Positions 48,601 through 63,600 of a DNA stretch of 64,000 nucleotides are shown here, in pieces. This DNA is from Sweltsa coloradensis (taxonomy: Eukaryota; Arthropoda; Insecta; Plecoptera; Chloroperlidae), in NCBI GenBank assembly GCA_024449915.1, contig JAMZAV010001270.1, forward strand, positions 372,001 to 436,000, read 5' to 3'. Made by a program: the position numbers and the translations under genes. Each line of letters opens with the position of its first letter. The first letter of the stretch is position 1. The notes beneath the pieces are model-generated. The model made no database searches, was not told where the DNA came from, and saw nothing but the letters and a program-made list of their open reading frames with translations.

Positions 48601-51600
48601 TCAGGTAAGGAAATAATGCATTACAAATTAATATATCATATAAAAAAGTATTATGGAAAATTTGACTATTAGTACGAGGACTGTGTATTAATTTTCATTT
48701 TGTGAGATCAACATAAAATGTAGGTCCTACAAAATATTGATTTGTATAGCAGTATCTAGTATAAAAAGTAACAACGAGGGCAGCTTGTCTACCTCTCATC
48801 ACTACGATGTACACCGATGTGCAATGACTGACCTGGTATCCCTCAGGCAACGGGTCATGCTGAACAGAAAGGTGGATCTCGTCACCAGGTTTCAGGAGTT
48901 TCAGAACGGCATCCTGGTGGTTCAACTTGGTGACATCTTCTCCGTTGACTTGAAGGATGCGGTCGCCCATCTTCAGTTTGCCCGACTGCGCCGCAATACC
49001 ACCCGGAACCACCTAGAACAATCCAAGATTAGCAGGTTTACGGGGGGAAAAAAAGTTACGAAAAAGTTGCGAGTACCGGCAGTAGGCCTACATTTAAAAT
49101 ACCATTGGAATTGGATGATTACTTGTATAGTTTGTCATACAATTAGTAATGGTCCATTACACATTTAAAAAATCCTATATAGTAGCAATTTTACATTTTG
49201 ATGTAAATTATAAACCGTGTAAGATTAGGATGGATTTACTTTGATAAAACAAACAAACACGTCTTTCTACTAGTCAATGAAAATGGTTATCTGATAACTG
49301 AAGAAGTTATCAAACTCAGGATCGATCATTATTCATTGACAAACAAACAAAAATGAACATTGAGAAGCCAACAAGAAACTCACGTGTGATATGAATATTC
49401 CTGGCTCGTTGGCTCCGAACGGTGTACACGAATGGTCGGTGCCACCGATGATACTAAATCCTAGAGATCCTCCCTCTTTAATAAGCGTCACATCCTGTAA
49501 CACAAGGAACCACATTGCTGTTAGCACTGAATCACACGTATTGGCCAGAAACCCAACCAAGAAATTAATTTCTATATGAACAAACAAAACATGATTTAGT
49601 AGAAGGTCAACCATTTAGCTAAATGCCTTGGTCCAAACGTTGGTCGAATACCGACATTGTTCAAGCATAGGCCAGCCCTATACCATTATCAAAGGTGGTG
49701 TGCATGTACGCTCGAGCCAGGGCATAGTAAGATGATTCTACTTCTACTACTTGTAATTCTAATTTACTCAACTTATCAAATGTGAAGATAAAAAACTAAC
49801 AAAATACAAGAAAGGAAAAGAAGAAAATCAAATACATAATTACACTAGCAAGATTTTAACTTTTAAACTTTACTGGTAGGGTAGTAGGTACCATTATTAA
49901 TCAAGTACTCTTAGGTTGGGTATAGTAACATCTTGTACTCAAACAAAACAAACAGAATTAAAGCTAAGTATGTACATGCATTTGAAGAAACCACTGAGTG
50001 CATTGGTGCGCAATTTGTGAAGACAAAACAGCACCTCACCAAGCACATAGTAGAGAACTCCACAAGGTAGGAAGAAAGAGAGGATATGAACGAGTGGCCG
50101 TATTCTACAGTCTGGGCGGGATGAGGTTTGTTCTTGGGCCGACCAAGTACGAAACAAACATCTGCTCAACGAAACAGAAACCAAACGAATAGGAGCACCA
50201 CAAAGATGGCGGTAACAAACGAAGCTTGTTGTTTACAGCAAAATGGAGTTGTTAGGAAGTCCCTCCCTCACGCAAAGCTTTGTGTTTTGTTTAGCAGAGG
50301 TTGTCGTAAGTCCTACCTTGAGTTAGGCCGCGTCTTCACACCAGAGTTTGCAGCAGCTTTTATGTTTAGAGTATGGTAATAAAGCTAAGCTAGTAAGACA
50401 GAATTGTAGAAATAGTTATAACTTACCATAGCATCACTGTCCAAAAGATAATATGTCTGTAAATCCTTCTTTCAAAACAGTGGCATGCTAGCTATTTACA
50501 AGTGGCAAGTGTGTTAGTGTGTGAAGAAACCAAGAAGCAGTAAGTATAGGCTTAATATTTCACTCAGTCAGAAGAAACACATGCTTTGATCAATGTTAGT
50601 CACTTGTAGGCCTTCATCAATAACAATCCTGTGCTAGCCATAATTTATACTTTGGTAATCGTCTCAAAACCATAGTCCTGATAGTGACAGGGTAAGTTTA
50701 ATAGTACAGAGAACCTAACTTAACTTGATACCCACAGAGAATGGACCTTTCCCATACTGTTAGTTGTTCTAACAAACCCGTAAATATCAACTTGTTCTAA
50801 TGAAAGAATCAGTCAAGAAAGTTAACAGCCAGCAATATACATAGTAGCAATATTAATAAGAGGGCATGCTAAGAGTTGTCATTGAATAGGTAATCTAATC
50901 TCCCCGCCTATCTACAATAGGTACAAGGCCTACTCCTAGGCTTCCTGCTGTGGGCCTATCCGAGTGAGGGGAACACTGCTTGCCCACTAACCTCTATGAT
51001 GACCGGCATCACTTGTTTGTTGTCAGTAACCCTGGTAACCACAGTCTCCGTGAAGGTGCTCTTAGTGATGGTCTCCGTGACTTTACCGACGGCCGTGGGC
51101 GCGGGGGGGAACTCGATGCCTCCCAGATCGCACTCGGGCCGCTGGATGGTGACGGTAACGGTCGGTCCCGAGGGGTTGGGTGGTGGTGGTTGGGTGGCAT
51201 GAAGGAAACGAGCGGGAATCATGGCCTGAAACTCTTCGTTTGTGATGGGTTTAGGCAGTACCTGAACGGCTGGCTCCGCGGGCTGACTTGGAGTGGACGA
51301 GATGCGTCGCGGTGCCGGTCGTGGAGGTTCCGCGGGTTTAGCGCTTACGTGGTTTGCTACAGGCGAGGAATTGGTACTGGTTTTGTTAGCGTTTAAAGCG
51401 ACGGGCGAAGGTGGGGGCTCGTTTCTCAGGCCGGGTAATTTGCCGTAGGTGTTGCTATCGGGTCGTTCTATCGTCGGCCGTCGATAGCCCGAGTAGCCGG
51501 TTCTGTTTGCGATGTAACTGTTGGCGCTGTAGATGCCGGTGTAGGGCTTGGGGAGTCCGAACATGCGAGGTGACTTCTCCGCCCCTGGGCTTGGGGAAGG

Positions 51601-54600
51601 GGCGGGGCTGCTTCCTAGTGGCACAAGTACTTCTCGTTCCACTACCAGGCGCACGAAGCGTTCCAGACCGGTAAGCATCGACACGGCTTGGTCGTGGCGG
51701 GCACCGTCCATGTCAACACCGTTAATCTGGAGAGCAGAGATAACGAATTAGTTCATTCTTACATAATAGAACTCCTTGTAAAGAAACATAAATCATATAT
51801 TTATTTTAAATTAGGATATATGAGACAACACGCAATTAATGATAGAAAACCGTCAAGGGAAACAACTGCAAGAAACTCACCGAAGTAACCCTGTCTCCAA
51901 CAAGAAGTTTGCCATCTTTCTCAGCTACGCCACTTTCCGTTATCCTCGATATGAAAATTGCCTGCAAATATTACATTACATTAACCAAGAATACATAGAG
52001 CCAACACAAACTTGCTGGGAATTTAGGTCATACTGAGCATATGTCACTAGTTCATTTAAGACTTGTAACATAAATGTGCATGCCTTTTATGTCTGGTTAC
52101 GGTCAAATACAGATGAGTAATACCACTAATACGAGACGTACCGGTACACTTACGTCAGTATTGTCTTTGAATGGTGGGGAGCCTTTCCCTCCTGCTATGC
52201 TGAAACCAAGTCCGTTCTGGTCCCTTATCAACGTTGTATGCACCATTTGCTTCCGAATTTCCATATCCTTAACGGCTTGAATTGGTTCTGGAATTCGTTT
52301 CTTAGGTGCAGGTATTGGCTTTGGCTTGTCGATGCCATTTTCGCCTACGGGAACAAAATAATGTAAGTAAGAACACAAATAAGTAACAACATAATATATA
52401 ACAGAACACTAGTAATATCACTCCTGACTAAATCATTTCAAAAGAGTTATAAACCAAGCTGAATTTGTCAGTTTACAAAGATGAGCAGGAGTAGGTAACA
52501 AATAACTATTTGAATGAACAATGGACAGATTTGAGCATAAATTGACAAATTTAGCATTAGTAAAACAATTAATCCACCAGAGAATTGTACCAGACAAAAA
52601 TATTACAAAAAAACATACCAACCACTTTTTAAACGCTTAAAGAAAAACCACAAAATTTCCACACCATAAATATGGCTTTAGGCCCAGTTTCTACTAATTG
52701 GTTTAGTTTATAAGGACAAACGTGTTTAATTGTGTAATTTTTATAACAAAACAAAATTCTTACGACGGACGAATCAGACGTCAATAATCCTTACGACGAC
52801 CAATCAAAAGGAGTAACTTCAGACAGGCCACTAAAACATTACTAACCAATCAGGTTATCGGATTTCTTATAACTAAAACAATTTCTTAAGACTAAAACAC
52901 AGCCTCTGCCTATATGCTGAATGGTTCAGCTTCATTTGAATCCTTGCAATCAGCTCTCGCCTACCTTTCGAGCTCTCGAAGCCTGATGTGGCCCCCGAAA
53001 CGTGGGAGGTGGCGCTAGGAGCTCGACTAGTACCGATACTAGAGCACGCCGAGTCTAGTGTGGAGGTGGCGTGCGGCCTGAAAGTGGGGGACGGGGTGGC
53101 GTCGCCGTGCTGAAACAAACAAGTCACCGGTCAGCTACAGACACGTTCAGAGGCGAGTCGCAAGTGAATGGCCAGTTTTACGCTTTGAGGCTCAAGTGCA
53201 TTGTGACTCACCAAACAAGATGGTCACGAGCCTTCAATCCAAGTTTCCGTTAATGGAAAATACAAACTGTGAAATATAGCAACATTATGAAAATGCTATT
53301 ACACAGTCATGAATAATAAACAAATCTGTTTTTGGATGAGCGTAGCGAGCGAAGCAAAGATTCCATTTCACTACACTGGAGAAAAAAATCCGAAATGTTT
53401 TTTTTTTCCTTTTTTTCTTTTTGTATTTTTGTGTGTTTGTCCACACGATTCCGGCTAAACCGATACTCCGATTGCGATGCAATTTTATGGAGGTCTTCGA
53501 AATCTCTGAACTTAGAACTGCCACGTTTTTTAGCACAATCGGAAAATTATTTCTCATAAAAATTGCAATTTTACGATTTTTTTTTATTTTTTAAAAAATT
53601 TCTTCGACTTATAACACCTACATGCTTTGTCCGATTGTAATGTTTTTTTCACAGAACCTTAATTTCATGAATTAATATATTCATGTGAAATTTGAGCGGC
53701 GAAAATCGCAATTTTACAACTTTTTTCGATTTTTAAAATTTCTTTGGCTTATAACACCTACATGCTTTATCCTATTGTAATGATTTTTTCAAAGAACCTT
53801 AATTTTATGAATTAATATATTCGTGTTAAATTTGTGCGCAATCGAATAATTATTTCTTATGAAAATTTCAATATTACGATTTTTTTCTTTTTTGAAATTA
53901 CTATTAACCCATTGAGCCACCAGTTGATTTTGCTTATTTTGCCGTACGGATCCAGTTAAATCCGTATTACGGGGGATGGCACCCGGCCGCACCCTGCCTA
54001 CGGGCCGAAATCGCATGAATGCACAAAATTGAAGGCCTAGGCCTATTGTTTTTAGTTCATATGCTTTGCTTTTCTAGTTTATATTCCCGCCAGCCCTAGG
54101 CCTAACCCTACTTGTGTCATCGTCTTATTTTATCTTGGTTAGAAGTACTCTAGTCTTCATCCATATCATTATTATTGCTTGCATCATTTGCAAGCTAATC
54201 AACAACACTTCCTGAATCTCACAATATATCACGCTCATTGGAAATTCAGCACAATCGCCTTCAGATTCACCATCTCGTAACATTCAGGAGCTTTACGTCA
54301 GTTTTACAATTACAAAGTAAACAACAGCTGAGAAGCCTATATTATTTCTGTTACGGCGCACCGCCTTGACAATTTGTAGGCTTTCATATTATTTGTAGTC
54401 GTCTGTGAAATGGCCGTATTCGAGAATTTATCGGGAAAAATCTCAACCACGTCGGTAAAAGAGTCAGACTCCATATAGTGCTGCTATCTGTGTGAGATTG
54501 ACCGAACTACGCCGGTTTGGCGCGAATTCAAAGACGAACGGAACGGACACGGAACTGTTCCGTATGTCCGTTTTTGGGCCACACTCTTGGAATACGGAAC

Positions 54601-57600
54601 GGTTCCGTAAGTCGGCTCCAATGGGTTAATTCATAAAATTAAAATTTAAGTTAATTTTTTTTAAATTTAAAAAAATCTTCAACATAGTAATGATTTTTTC
54701 ACAGAACAACAGAAAATCCGCATAACACATGGCAGCTCAATGCACCAATTACGCTCATCCAACAACGCGGCGGGACTTAAGCGTTTTCCTAGTAGCAGAT
54801 AATTTCTCTGTTGACTGGTATGTCTGACAACAAATCATCCTCAAGTCCAGCATTGCCTTTTTTCATATTGTTTAAGCATTTGCAAACAATAAATTTATTC
54901 TTTCCTTTATTTTCAAGAAAAGGAATGTTATTCCCAAATACCAACTTGATTGAAGTTCTTAAAATAAAAACTGGGTAGTTCAGAGTCGGTTAGTTTTAAC
55001 ATACCTGCAAGGTTAAAATAACTTCAAATCTCACCTTATTGTTGGCCGGTATTAGCCGCGCGACTTCTCTTGTGACCACTAGAACTAGTTGTTTTCCCGA
55101 AGCTTTCAACACCTGCACCGCGTCGTAATGATCGGCGCCTACGACTGAAACGCCGTTCACGCATAGCACCTTATCACCAACCTGCACAAAGGAAAGCCAT
55201 TACCATTGTAGATATGCATCTTTAAAATCAGTTTTTGACTTGAGTGGGTAGACTCAAAATACAAACTTATTTTTATTTTCCACCCACCCTGAGATCTGCC
55301 AAGTCCGCGGGTCCAGCTTCGGACACCCTCGAAATAAATATCCCTTCGTCGTCTCCTTTGAAGGGCGTGGAACCTTTTCCTCCCGCTATCGAGAGACCAA
55401 GACCCTGCGATGTCCTCTCGATCGTTATCTCGTACGTTTCTTCTTGGACCTCGAAGTTAGAGTCCACATCTAGGAGAGAGTAACAAAACTTGCTAAGCTT
55501 GATTCTACTTGGTGACAATAAAGAATATGAGGGTACCGTCCCATATTTTCTCACCAAATATGACATAAAGGAAATTGAGGTGATCGGGCTCTTAATAGGA
55601 GCAAGAGAAACGATACCAGATTTTTTGTTAAATTTTGCAAAAGTTTTAGATTTAGACTAAATGCAAGTTTAATTCATGACTGGTTCTTCTTGCTTAAAAG
55701 GGATCTATTTTGATTTTTAGAAATCACCCATATGGCCACAGCAAGAAGTTTAAATCAGTATTTGTTTTTTTTATACTTCACAAATCATACTTCACACTTC
55801 ATTTCATTTTTTCATAATCTGTAACTAATTTTACTTGTTAAATGTAATTTGTATAAAAAATGTAAATTAATTTCAATTTTTGTTATTCTGTGTCTTACGG
55901 CAACCTTAATGTAAAAGCAGAGCTTTGTTTAAAATAAAGTTGTACTACAACGATTTGAGAGTTAGTAGGCTAAGCATTTAGCACAACACAACAATAATTG
56001 AACTTTATTGTTGGAAACAAGAGTGGGCCACACTTACTCGATTATAGGCCGCACCCAACTTTTTGAACACTAAATTTAAAAAATTACCTGCTGCCTATTT
56101 TCACATAAATATGGCATAAAATAAAAATAAATAGAGCAACAATTTTATGTATCCATTGCTTTAGAAAGTGTTATGGGATCCAGGATGAATTTCCGGACTC
56201 GACTAGTACCGATCTAGAGCACCGGAGGGAGTGGGGAGGGGGCGTGGGGCCCTGAAAAGTGGGGGACGGGGGTGGGTGCCGGGGCTAAAAACAAACAAGT
56301 CCCGGGTCAGCTACAGACACGTTCAGAGGCACGCAAGTGAAGGGCCATTTTACGCTTTGAGGCTCAAGTGCATTGTGACTCACCAAACAAGAGGCACGAC
56401 CCTTCAATCTAAGTTTCCGCAAGGGAAAATACCAACTGTGAAATATAGAACATTATGAAAATGTATTACACAGTCATAAATAAAAAAAATTGTTTTTGGA
56501 GAGCGTGGGAGCGAAGCAAAGTTCCATTTCCTACAGGGAGAAAAAAAATCGAAATGTTTTTTTTCCTTTTTTTTCTTTTTGTTTTTTTGGGTTTTTGTCC
56601 ACCATTCCGGCTAAACCGTTACCCCCGATTGGATGATTTTATGGAGGTCTTCGAAATCTTAAACTTAGAATCCCCACTTTTTTTTTACACAATGGGAAAA
56701 AATCATTTCTCATAAAGATTGCAATTTTACGATTTTTTTTTATTTTTTTAAAAATTCTTCGACTTAAAACCCCTACATGTTTTGTCAATTGTAATGTTTT
56801 TTTACAGAACCTTAATTTCATAAATTTAAATATTTCTGTGAAATTTGAGGGGAAAAAATTTGCTTTTTTAAACCAACTTTTTCGTTTTTAAAAAATTCTT
56901 TGGCTTAAACTGGGGTTTCCCGTTCCTTTGGGGGAAAAATGTGATCGTAATCGGGGGCATAACGATTATCATATCGAAATATATCGATATATAGACCAAA
57001 CATACAATCAAATTTCCAAAATTTAGCCTAGGGAAACAGAAAAAAAAAGCAAAAATTTTTAACCTAATACAAGAGTCATTAAAGGATTAAATTTTTAAAA
57101 TAAAATTTAGGGCCGAATTTCAATTACAAGCTTTTTTTAATACGTCTTGCCCTTTCATTCGGGGTGGTCATGTTTCATGTTCCAACAGTACGCGCATCTA
57201 GCGAGCGAGAGATAGTGGCGAGAAACTCTGACATTGAGCTCACAGCCTTATCTCCTCCCAACTCCTCGTCGCGTTTTTTGGGGAAAAATAAAAAAATGGG
57301 CCCCCTTTAATCATCTTGTTAGCAGCGTCAAAAGGAATTTGGCAAATATTTCTTTGGGTTTGGGACGGAAAAACATCACGAATTTCAATATAATTGGGCA
57401 ACTAGCTAAGAATTAAAAGGGGCCACAAAAACGTCGAGCCGTACTGATACATCGCAAATCCAAAACGGGCCGGGCGATGTTTTTTCTATCGCCTTGTATG
57501 GGGCTGCGAAGCGCATGCGCACTGGGGGGGGGCCCGGGGGGTGGCATTATACTTGAGCAGCGAAATTTGGGCTACTCCGACAACCAATTCGGGCGTTTTA

Positions 57601-60600
57601 TACGAAGCGCGGCATTTTAAGCTGGTAAACCCCGAAAACATCGATGTCACTATTTTTAAATCGATAATCATATCATATCATATCAAATACTTGTCGTTAT
57701 CATATCATATACTGATTGATAACGATCATTTTCGATTTTCGACGGCAACCTACTTATAACACCTACATGCTTTATCCTATTGTAATGATTTTTTCAAAGA
57801 ACCTTAATTTTATGAATTAATATATTCGTGTTAAATTTGTGCGCAATCGAATAATTATTTCTTATGAAAATTTCAATATTACGATTTTTTTCTTTTTTGA
57901 AATTACCATTAATTAAAAAAATTTAAAATTTAAGTTATTTTTTTTAAAATTTAATTTAATTTAAAAAAATCTTCAACATAGTAATGATTTTTTCACAGAA
58001 CAACAGAAAATCCGCATAACACATGGCAGCTCAATGCACCAATTACGCTCATCCAACAACGCGGCGGGACTTAAGCGTTTTCCTAGTAGCAGATAATTTC
58101 TCTGTTGACTGGTATGTCTGACAACAAATCATCCTCAAGTCCAGCATTGCCTTTTTTCATATTGTTTAAGCATTTGCAAACAATAAATTTATTCTCTCCT
58201 TTATTTTCAAGAAAAGGAATGTTATTCCCAAATACCAACTTGATTGAAGTTCTTAAAATACAAACTGGGTAGTTAAGAGTCGGTTAGTTTTAACATCTTC
58301 AAATCTCACCTTATTGTTGGCCGGTATTAGCCGCGCGACTTCTCTTGTGACCACTAGAACTAGTTGTTTTCCCGAAGCTTTCAACACCTGCACCGCATCG
58401 TAATGATCGGCGCCTACGACTGAAACGCCGTTCACGCATAGCACCTTATCACCAACCTGCACAATGGAAAGCCATTACCATTGTAGATATGCATCTTTAA
58501 AATCAGTTTGAGACTGAGTGGGTAGACTCAAAATAGTAAATACAAACTTATTTTTATTTTCCACCTACCCTGAGATCTGCCAAGTCCGCGGGTCCAGCTT
58601 CGGACACCCTTGAAATAAATATCCCTTCGTCGTCTCCTTTGAAGGGCGTGGAACCCTTTCCTCCCGCTATCGAGAGACCGAGACCCTGCGATGTCCTCTC
58701 GATCGTTATCTCGTACGTTTCTTCTTGGACCTCGAAGTTAGAGTCCACATCTAGGAGAGAGTAACAAAACTTGCTAAGCTTAATTCTACTTGGTGACAAT
58801 AAAGAATATGAGGGTACCGTCCCATATTTTCTCACCAAATATGACATAAAGGAAATTGAGGTGATCGGGCTCTTAATAGGAGCAAGAGGAACGATACCAG
58901 ATTTTTTTGTTAAATTTTGCAAAAGTTTTAGATTTAGACCAAATGCAAGTTTTATTTATGACTGGTTCTTCTTGCTTAAAAGGGATCTATTTTGATTTTT
59001 AGAAATCACCCATATGGCCACAGCAAGAAGTTTAAATCAGTACAGTAAGATCTCTCTTATCCGATCTCCTCTTATCCGATGTTCCGTGTTAACCGAGCCG
59101 CAAAAAAAAAAAAAAATTAAAGTTTTAAATACGTAAATAAAACATAAAAATAATTACAGACGCCGCGCCGCACTTTTTTAAATGTACTCGCATACATTTG
59201 TAGGCATGCCTTACGAGTGAGTGCAAAGAAGATAGATCGGCGATATATCTCGACTTTCGAGCAGTGTGCATCAGTGTACTGAGCGTATAGAGTTCAGTGG
59301 TCAGTGTGCGTCGGGCGCATCGCCGGTAAGCGTCAGTGCCACCCACTGTGAGCATATAGAGGTCAGTGTGCGTCGCGCGCCTGCGCGTGCGCATACGATC
59401 CAGCCATCTCACACACAGCTGTTCAAAGATGGTCGTTGTGGAACTAGATGCAATCATGTTTCAACCGATTCACGAAATTCGTAATCACGACGCATTGAAT
59501 TGTTATTCCTGGGCTTATCTTATTTCTTTCCCAGACTTATCTTGCGTCGTGAGCTTCAGCGCGGGCATAGTAGTGAGAGGTTTTCCCACATGAGAAAGAG
59601 AGCTAGGCCTAGGCCTATGTTTGCATTGTAGGCCTAGGCCTATGGCCTAGGCCTACTGCGTCGAGTTTAGGCCTAGGCCTAGGCCTAGACATACGTTTTT
59701 ATTACGACATGTAGGCCTAATTGTGTACGTGTGTTCGTGAGCTTGAATTACAAGCTATTAAATCATTTAGTATACCCTGTATGAAGTGTATCGTGTGTAT
59801 TTTATGTTTCTTTATCCATTACATGTGTCATATATCATTTTACCACATCAGGCTATGCTACGAGAGCAAATAAACAATTGATCCGCGCCATCCGAGTTTT
59901 TCGCAAATCCGAGGTGCCCCCGGTCTCATCCAACTCGGATAAGAGAGATCTTACTGTATTTGTTTTTTTATACTTCACAAATCATACTTAACACTTCATT
60001 TCATTTTTTCATAATCTGTAACTAATTTTACTTGTTAAATGTAATTTGTATAAAAAATGTAAATTAATTTCAATTTTTGTTATTCTGTGTCTTACGGCAA
60101 CCTTAATGTAAAGGCAGAGCTTTGTTTAAAATAAAGTTGTACTACAACGATTTGAGAGTTAGTAGGCTAAGCATTTAGCACAACACAACAATTATTAAAC
60201 TTTATTGTTGGAAACAAGAGTGGGCTACACTTACTCGATTATAGGCCGCACCCCACTTTTTGAACACTAAATTTAAAAAATTACCTGCTGCCTATTTTCA
60301 CATAAATATGGCATGAAATAAAAATAAAATAGAGCAACAATTTTATGTATCCATTGCTTTAGAAAGTGTTATGGAGGAAATCCAGGATGAATTTACCAAC
60401 ACACTGACCACTGTATGGTACACAAGGTGACAAGACCCATGCTTTTGAACTGTAATTAAATTTAAATATGTTATACAGTATATTGAGGTTTGTTGTAAAT
60501 GTGAATTCTCACATTGTATTGTGAGTAGGATACATATTAGTATTTAGTTTTAAGTTTGAATATTAAATATTTATTTCCAAAGGGTCATCTCAGTTTGGAA

Positions 60601-63600
60601 TGTCTTAGATACGATGTTACAGTAATTGTATGCATTTTTGTATTAAACGTTTAGTATTTTCCATTGTATTTTGACAAGATGATAAATTGATAATGAATAT
60701 GTAGTGTCTCCCAGTATTATTAAAAATAAATGCAAACTTAAGTTTGCCACAAATGCTAGGCTACATGTATTGTAATGGGACTTACTAGACTGAGAACAAC
60801 AAACTGTAGGCATTTCTAGGTACGGTGCCTGCCTTGAAATGGCTGCCATGCCATGAAGTGGATGCAACAGAAGGCCAAGTAAAATAAGCTTTAATCTTAA
60901 ATACTTGTATTAATTCTTGCTAGGATGTTTCCAAGTACTAACAGGGATAACACTGCCATAGCATTCTGTCCATACCTTTGTTCCAAATACGCACTCGTTT
61001 GACAGGTTTACTCTTATCAGACCTCTTCTTTCCTGGTTTCTTCAACATTTTGACCGTTTACCGCACAAAGTAGGTAGCTTTATATAAATCTCACTGTTTA
61101 GCGTACCTTGACTATGCTCTCCAATAGATTCGGGAGGAGTTGGATAATAGAGCTCCTCCTTATCTTCCTCGTCCTCTTTCTTCTTATTGATAGCCTGCAT
61201 GAACAAAACATTTATACTGTACACATAGTAAAACCTGATAAGAGAATTTAAGATAAGGATTCAAAGAGATATGTAAACAAAATGGAAGAGCGTTGGGAAA
61301 TTTGACTGATTACAGTTCTTAGTGCAATAAATACAAGGTACCAACCAACACATTCCGGCCCCGGGATTGCTTCTTCCAACAGAACAAACATAAAATTTGA
61401 ACACCTAGGCCTAGTTGTGCAAACAAGATAAGGTAATGCACAGCATAGAATAACAATGTTTTAGAAGGCACACAACAGAGAGCAGCACAATGCTGCCTAG
61501 GGAAGCCATGTCACAAACAGTAGCTCAGGACAAAGTAAGTACTATAAAATCACTTCAAGTTCAAACATTTTCGCACTAGTTTCAACATAGCAAAAGTTAC
61601 CTAAAGCACTCAAATAGAATGGATTTGATTAAATAAAATTGACAACAGTAACAGCAGGGGCACAATCACAGCAATTATTAGTAGGCCTATACTAGTAACC
61701 TGAATTGTGATCCTGACTACTACAAGAACCAACCATATTAAAAATAGAGTAAGTATTTCTTATTTACTATCAAATTGGCCATTCAATAAGTGTGATTTGT
61801 AGCTACTGTATTCATGATATTGTATGCAACCATTGACATAAGTTAGTTATTCATTTTGACAAGTTTGTTTTCAAATTTTATGGTGTTTTGTGTGTACCTC
61901 ACAAATATATTGATATTTCAGCTAGTAACGTTTTTTAAATTTATTTATCTATACAGACAAACATCATAGTATAATTTTTTTATTCTTTGCCTATCATCTT
62001 TGTTTAATTACACCTAGTTAGAAAATGGAAAGGAGGACAAGAACAAGCTTCCACTTTAGCAAACTCTCATCCTGAACTGTTCATCAGTCATCACAAATGC
62101 AGTAAACTACTCTTATAAAACGCGTAACTCTTGAATAAAATATTCATTCCTACTTTCAACCAATCACCATTTAAAAATAGTCCAAGCTACCTCTGTAGTA
62201 AAATTTACAGTAAATTTCCACAATCCATCAAAAATCCTACTTCAACATCATTTAGAATTAAAACTAAATCTTTTCTCATTCCTAATCCTTATTATTCCTT
62301 AGAGGAATTCCTTAAATGCAAAAATTGAATTCAACACATTTTGTGTCCCTCCATCCTTCCCCCCTACCACCTATCTATTCTTATTAATTGTTCTCTTAAA
62401 TATTTTGTTCCATTACTATTTCAAGACCGCCGCCACCCACCTGTGCAATGATGGTTGCGACCTTGGTCTGGTCCAACTGAGAATTGATCCTCTTGTTCTT
62501 GAGATGATGCGGCGTGTCTCTCCGCTGCAGCCGGTTGGATCGCACCCCCGTCTCCTCCTCCTCCTCCCCCTCCACTTCAAACCCGACGTGCTTCTCCCCC
62601 TCCTCCTCGCTATCACCCGCAACCTACAGCACAATCCTGCCATGACATTTGCTCTCGAGTAACATTTTGCTCGTCAATAATGTCGACTGGGTTGGTTTGG
62701 AACCGTTTTAATTTATTTACTGTTACTTACAGGTATACAAAAGTCCCCCACTGAAAAATAATACTTTTAACTGAGCTAGGCATGCACTCATTTTATTCAA
62801 TCCTACAGTAAACCATGTAACCTCTCACGCGAGTAATATCCCATAAATAGTTTTCTCATTTAACACAGAATTAGAATTCTAAAAATTTCACAAAATACTA
62901 TTGCTAAGAAAGAAAAAAAAAACGGTGGGCGCTTAAATGTCAATGTGGGATAAGATTTCCGAAAAGGGGAAGAAAATTTAGATTACCCCCCACCCCCAAA
63001 TTTGATTTTAAATACTAGTATATTTCTTGGCAACAAGGTTTTTTTAATGTTAGGCTAAGGGGTTAAGCAAACACTTCTAAACTGCACTTGTTTCAGTACA
63101 GTTACGGTTCCTCGTAATGACAACTCACAGGACTCTGTACCTCGTCACGTCCGACGTCCGAATCTTCGTCGCTATCCGAAGACTCGTGACCCTCGCTCGT
63201 CATCTGTTCCTCCGACTCAGACTGAGATGCAGGAGCAGCCGAAGTGTCCACACTGGCTTTCGCTGGGACGGTGGAGGTCTGTACTGTTGTCACCATCGTT
63301 ACTAATTTGGCTGGAACATTCTGGAGAAGAAAAACATGTTTGGAAACATATCAAAATTTACAACAGTTTCCTACCTCACAACAGTTGACAAAACCATACA
63401 AACGCAGTCACTTCATTCTACGCAGATAGTGTATGGCAAAATATTAGATCTTTATTCACTCTGTACATAGAAGCGTAGTTATGTAGGTAAGACAGCAATA
63501 TTTTGCTTTGTTTTAATGTTTCTGTCAGTTAATAAAATTATATTTAATTACTGCTAATACATGAAAAAACTTTATTTAACGCAAAGCAAAGAGGATGCCA

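Larger units (their letters stand above)
52965..56180. repeat. PDZ1-region duplication, copy 1
   Basis: Includes the linker exon, element A copy 3 and the PDZ1 exon pair at 55035-55469. From about 53023 it aligns with 56190-60380. It ends at ATCCAGGATGAATTT (near 56181), a word that recurs at 60378-60393, and jumps there into a damaged copy of its own start. Confidence 0.8.
57735..60393. repeat. PDZ1-region duplication, copy 2
   Basis: Near-identical to 53744-56180 except for the lack of the TTAA MITE and the presence of the 914-bp Tigger/pogo-like insertion at 59043-59956. Contains the second PDZ1 exon pair and the right end of element A (to about 58088). Confidence 0.85.

Noticed and set aside
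59366..59593. Frame found in both Tigger-like insertions (also 42956-43195)
   Set aside because: No transposase motif; identical only because the insertions are young copies.
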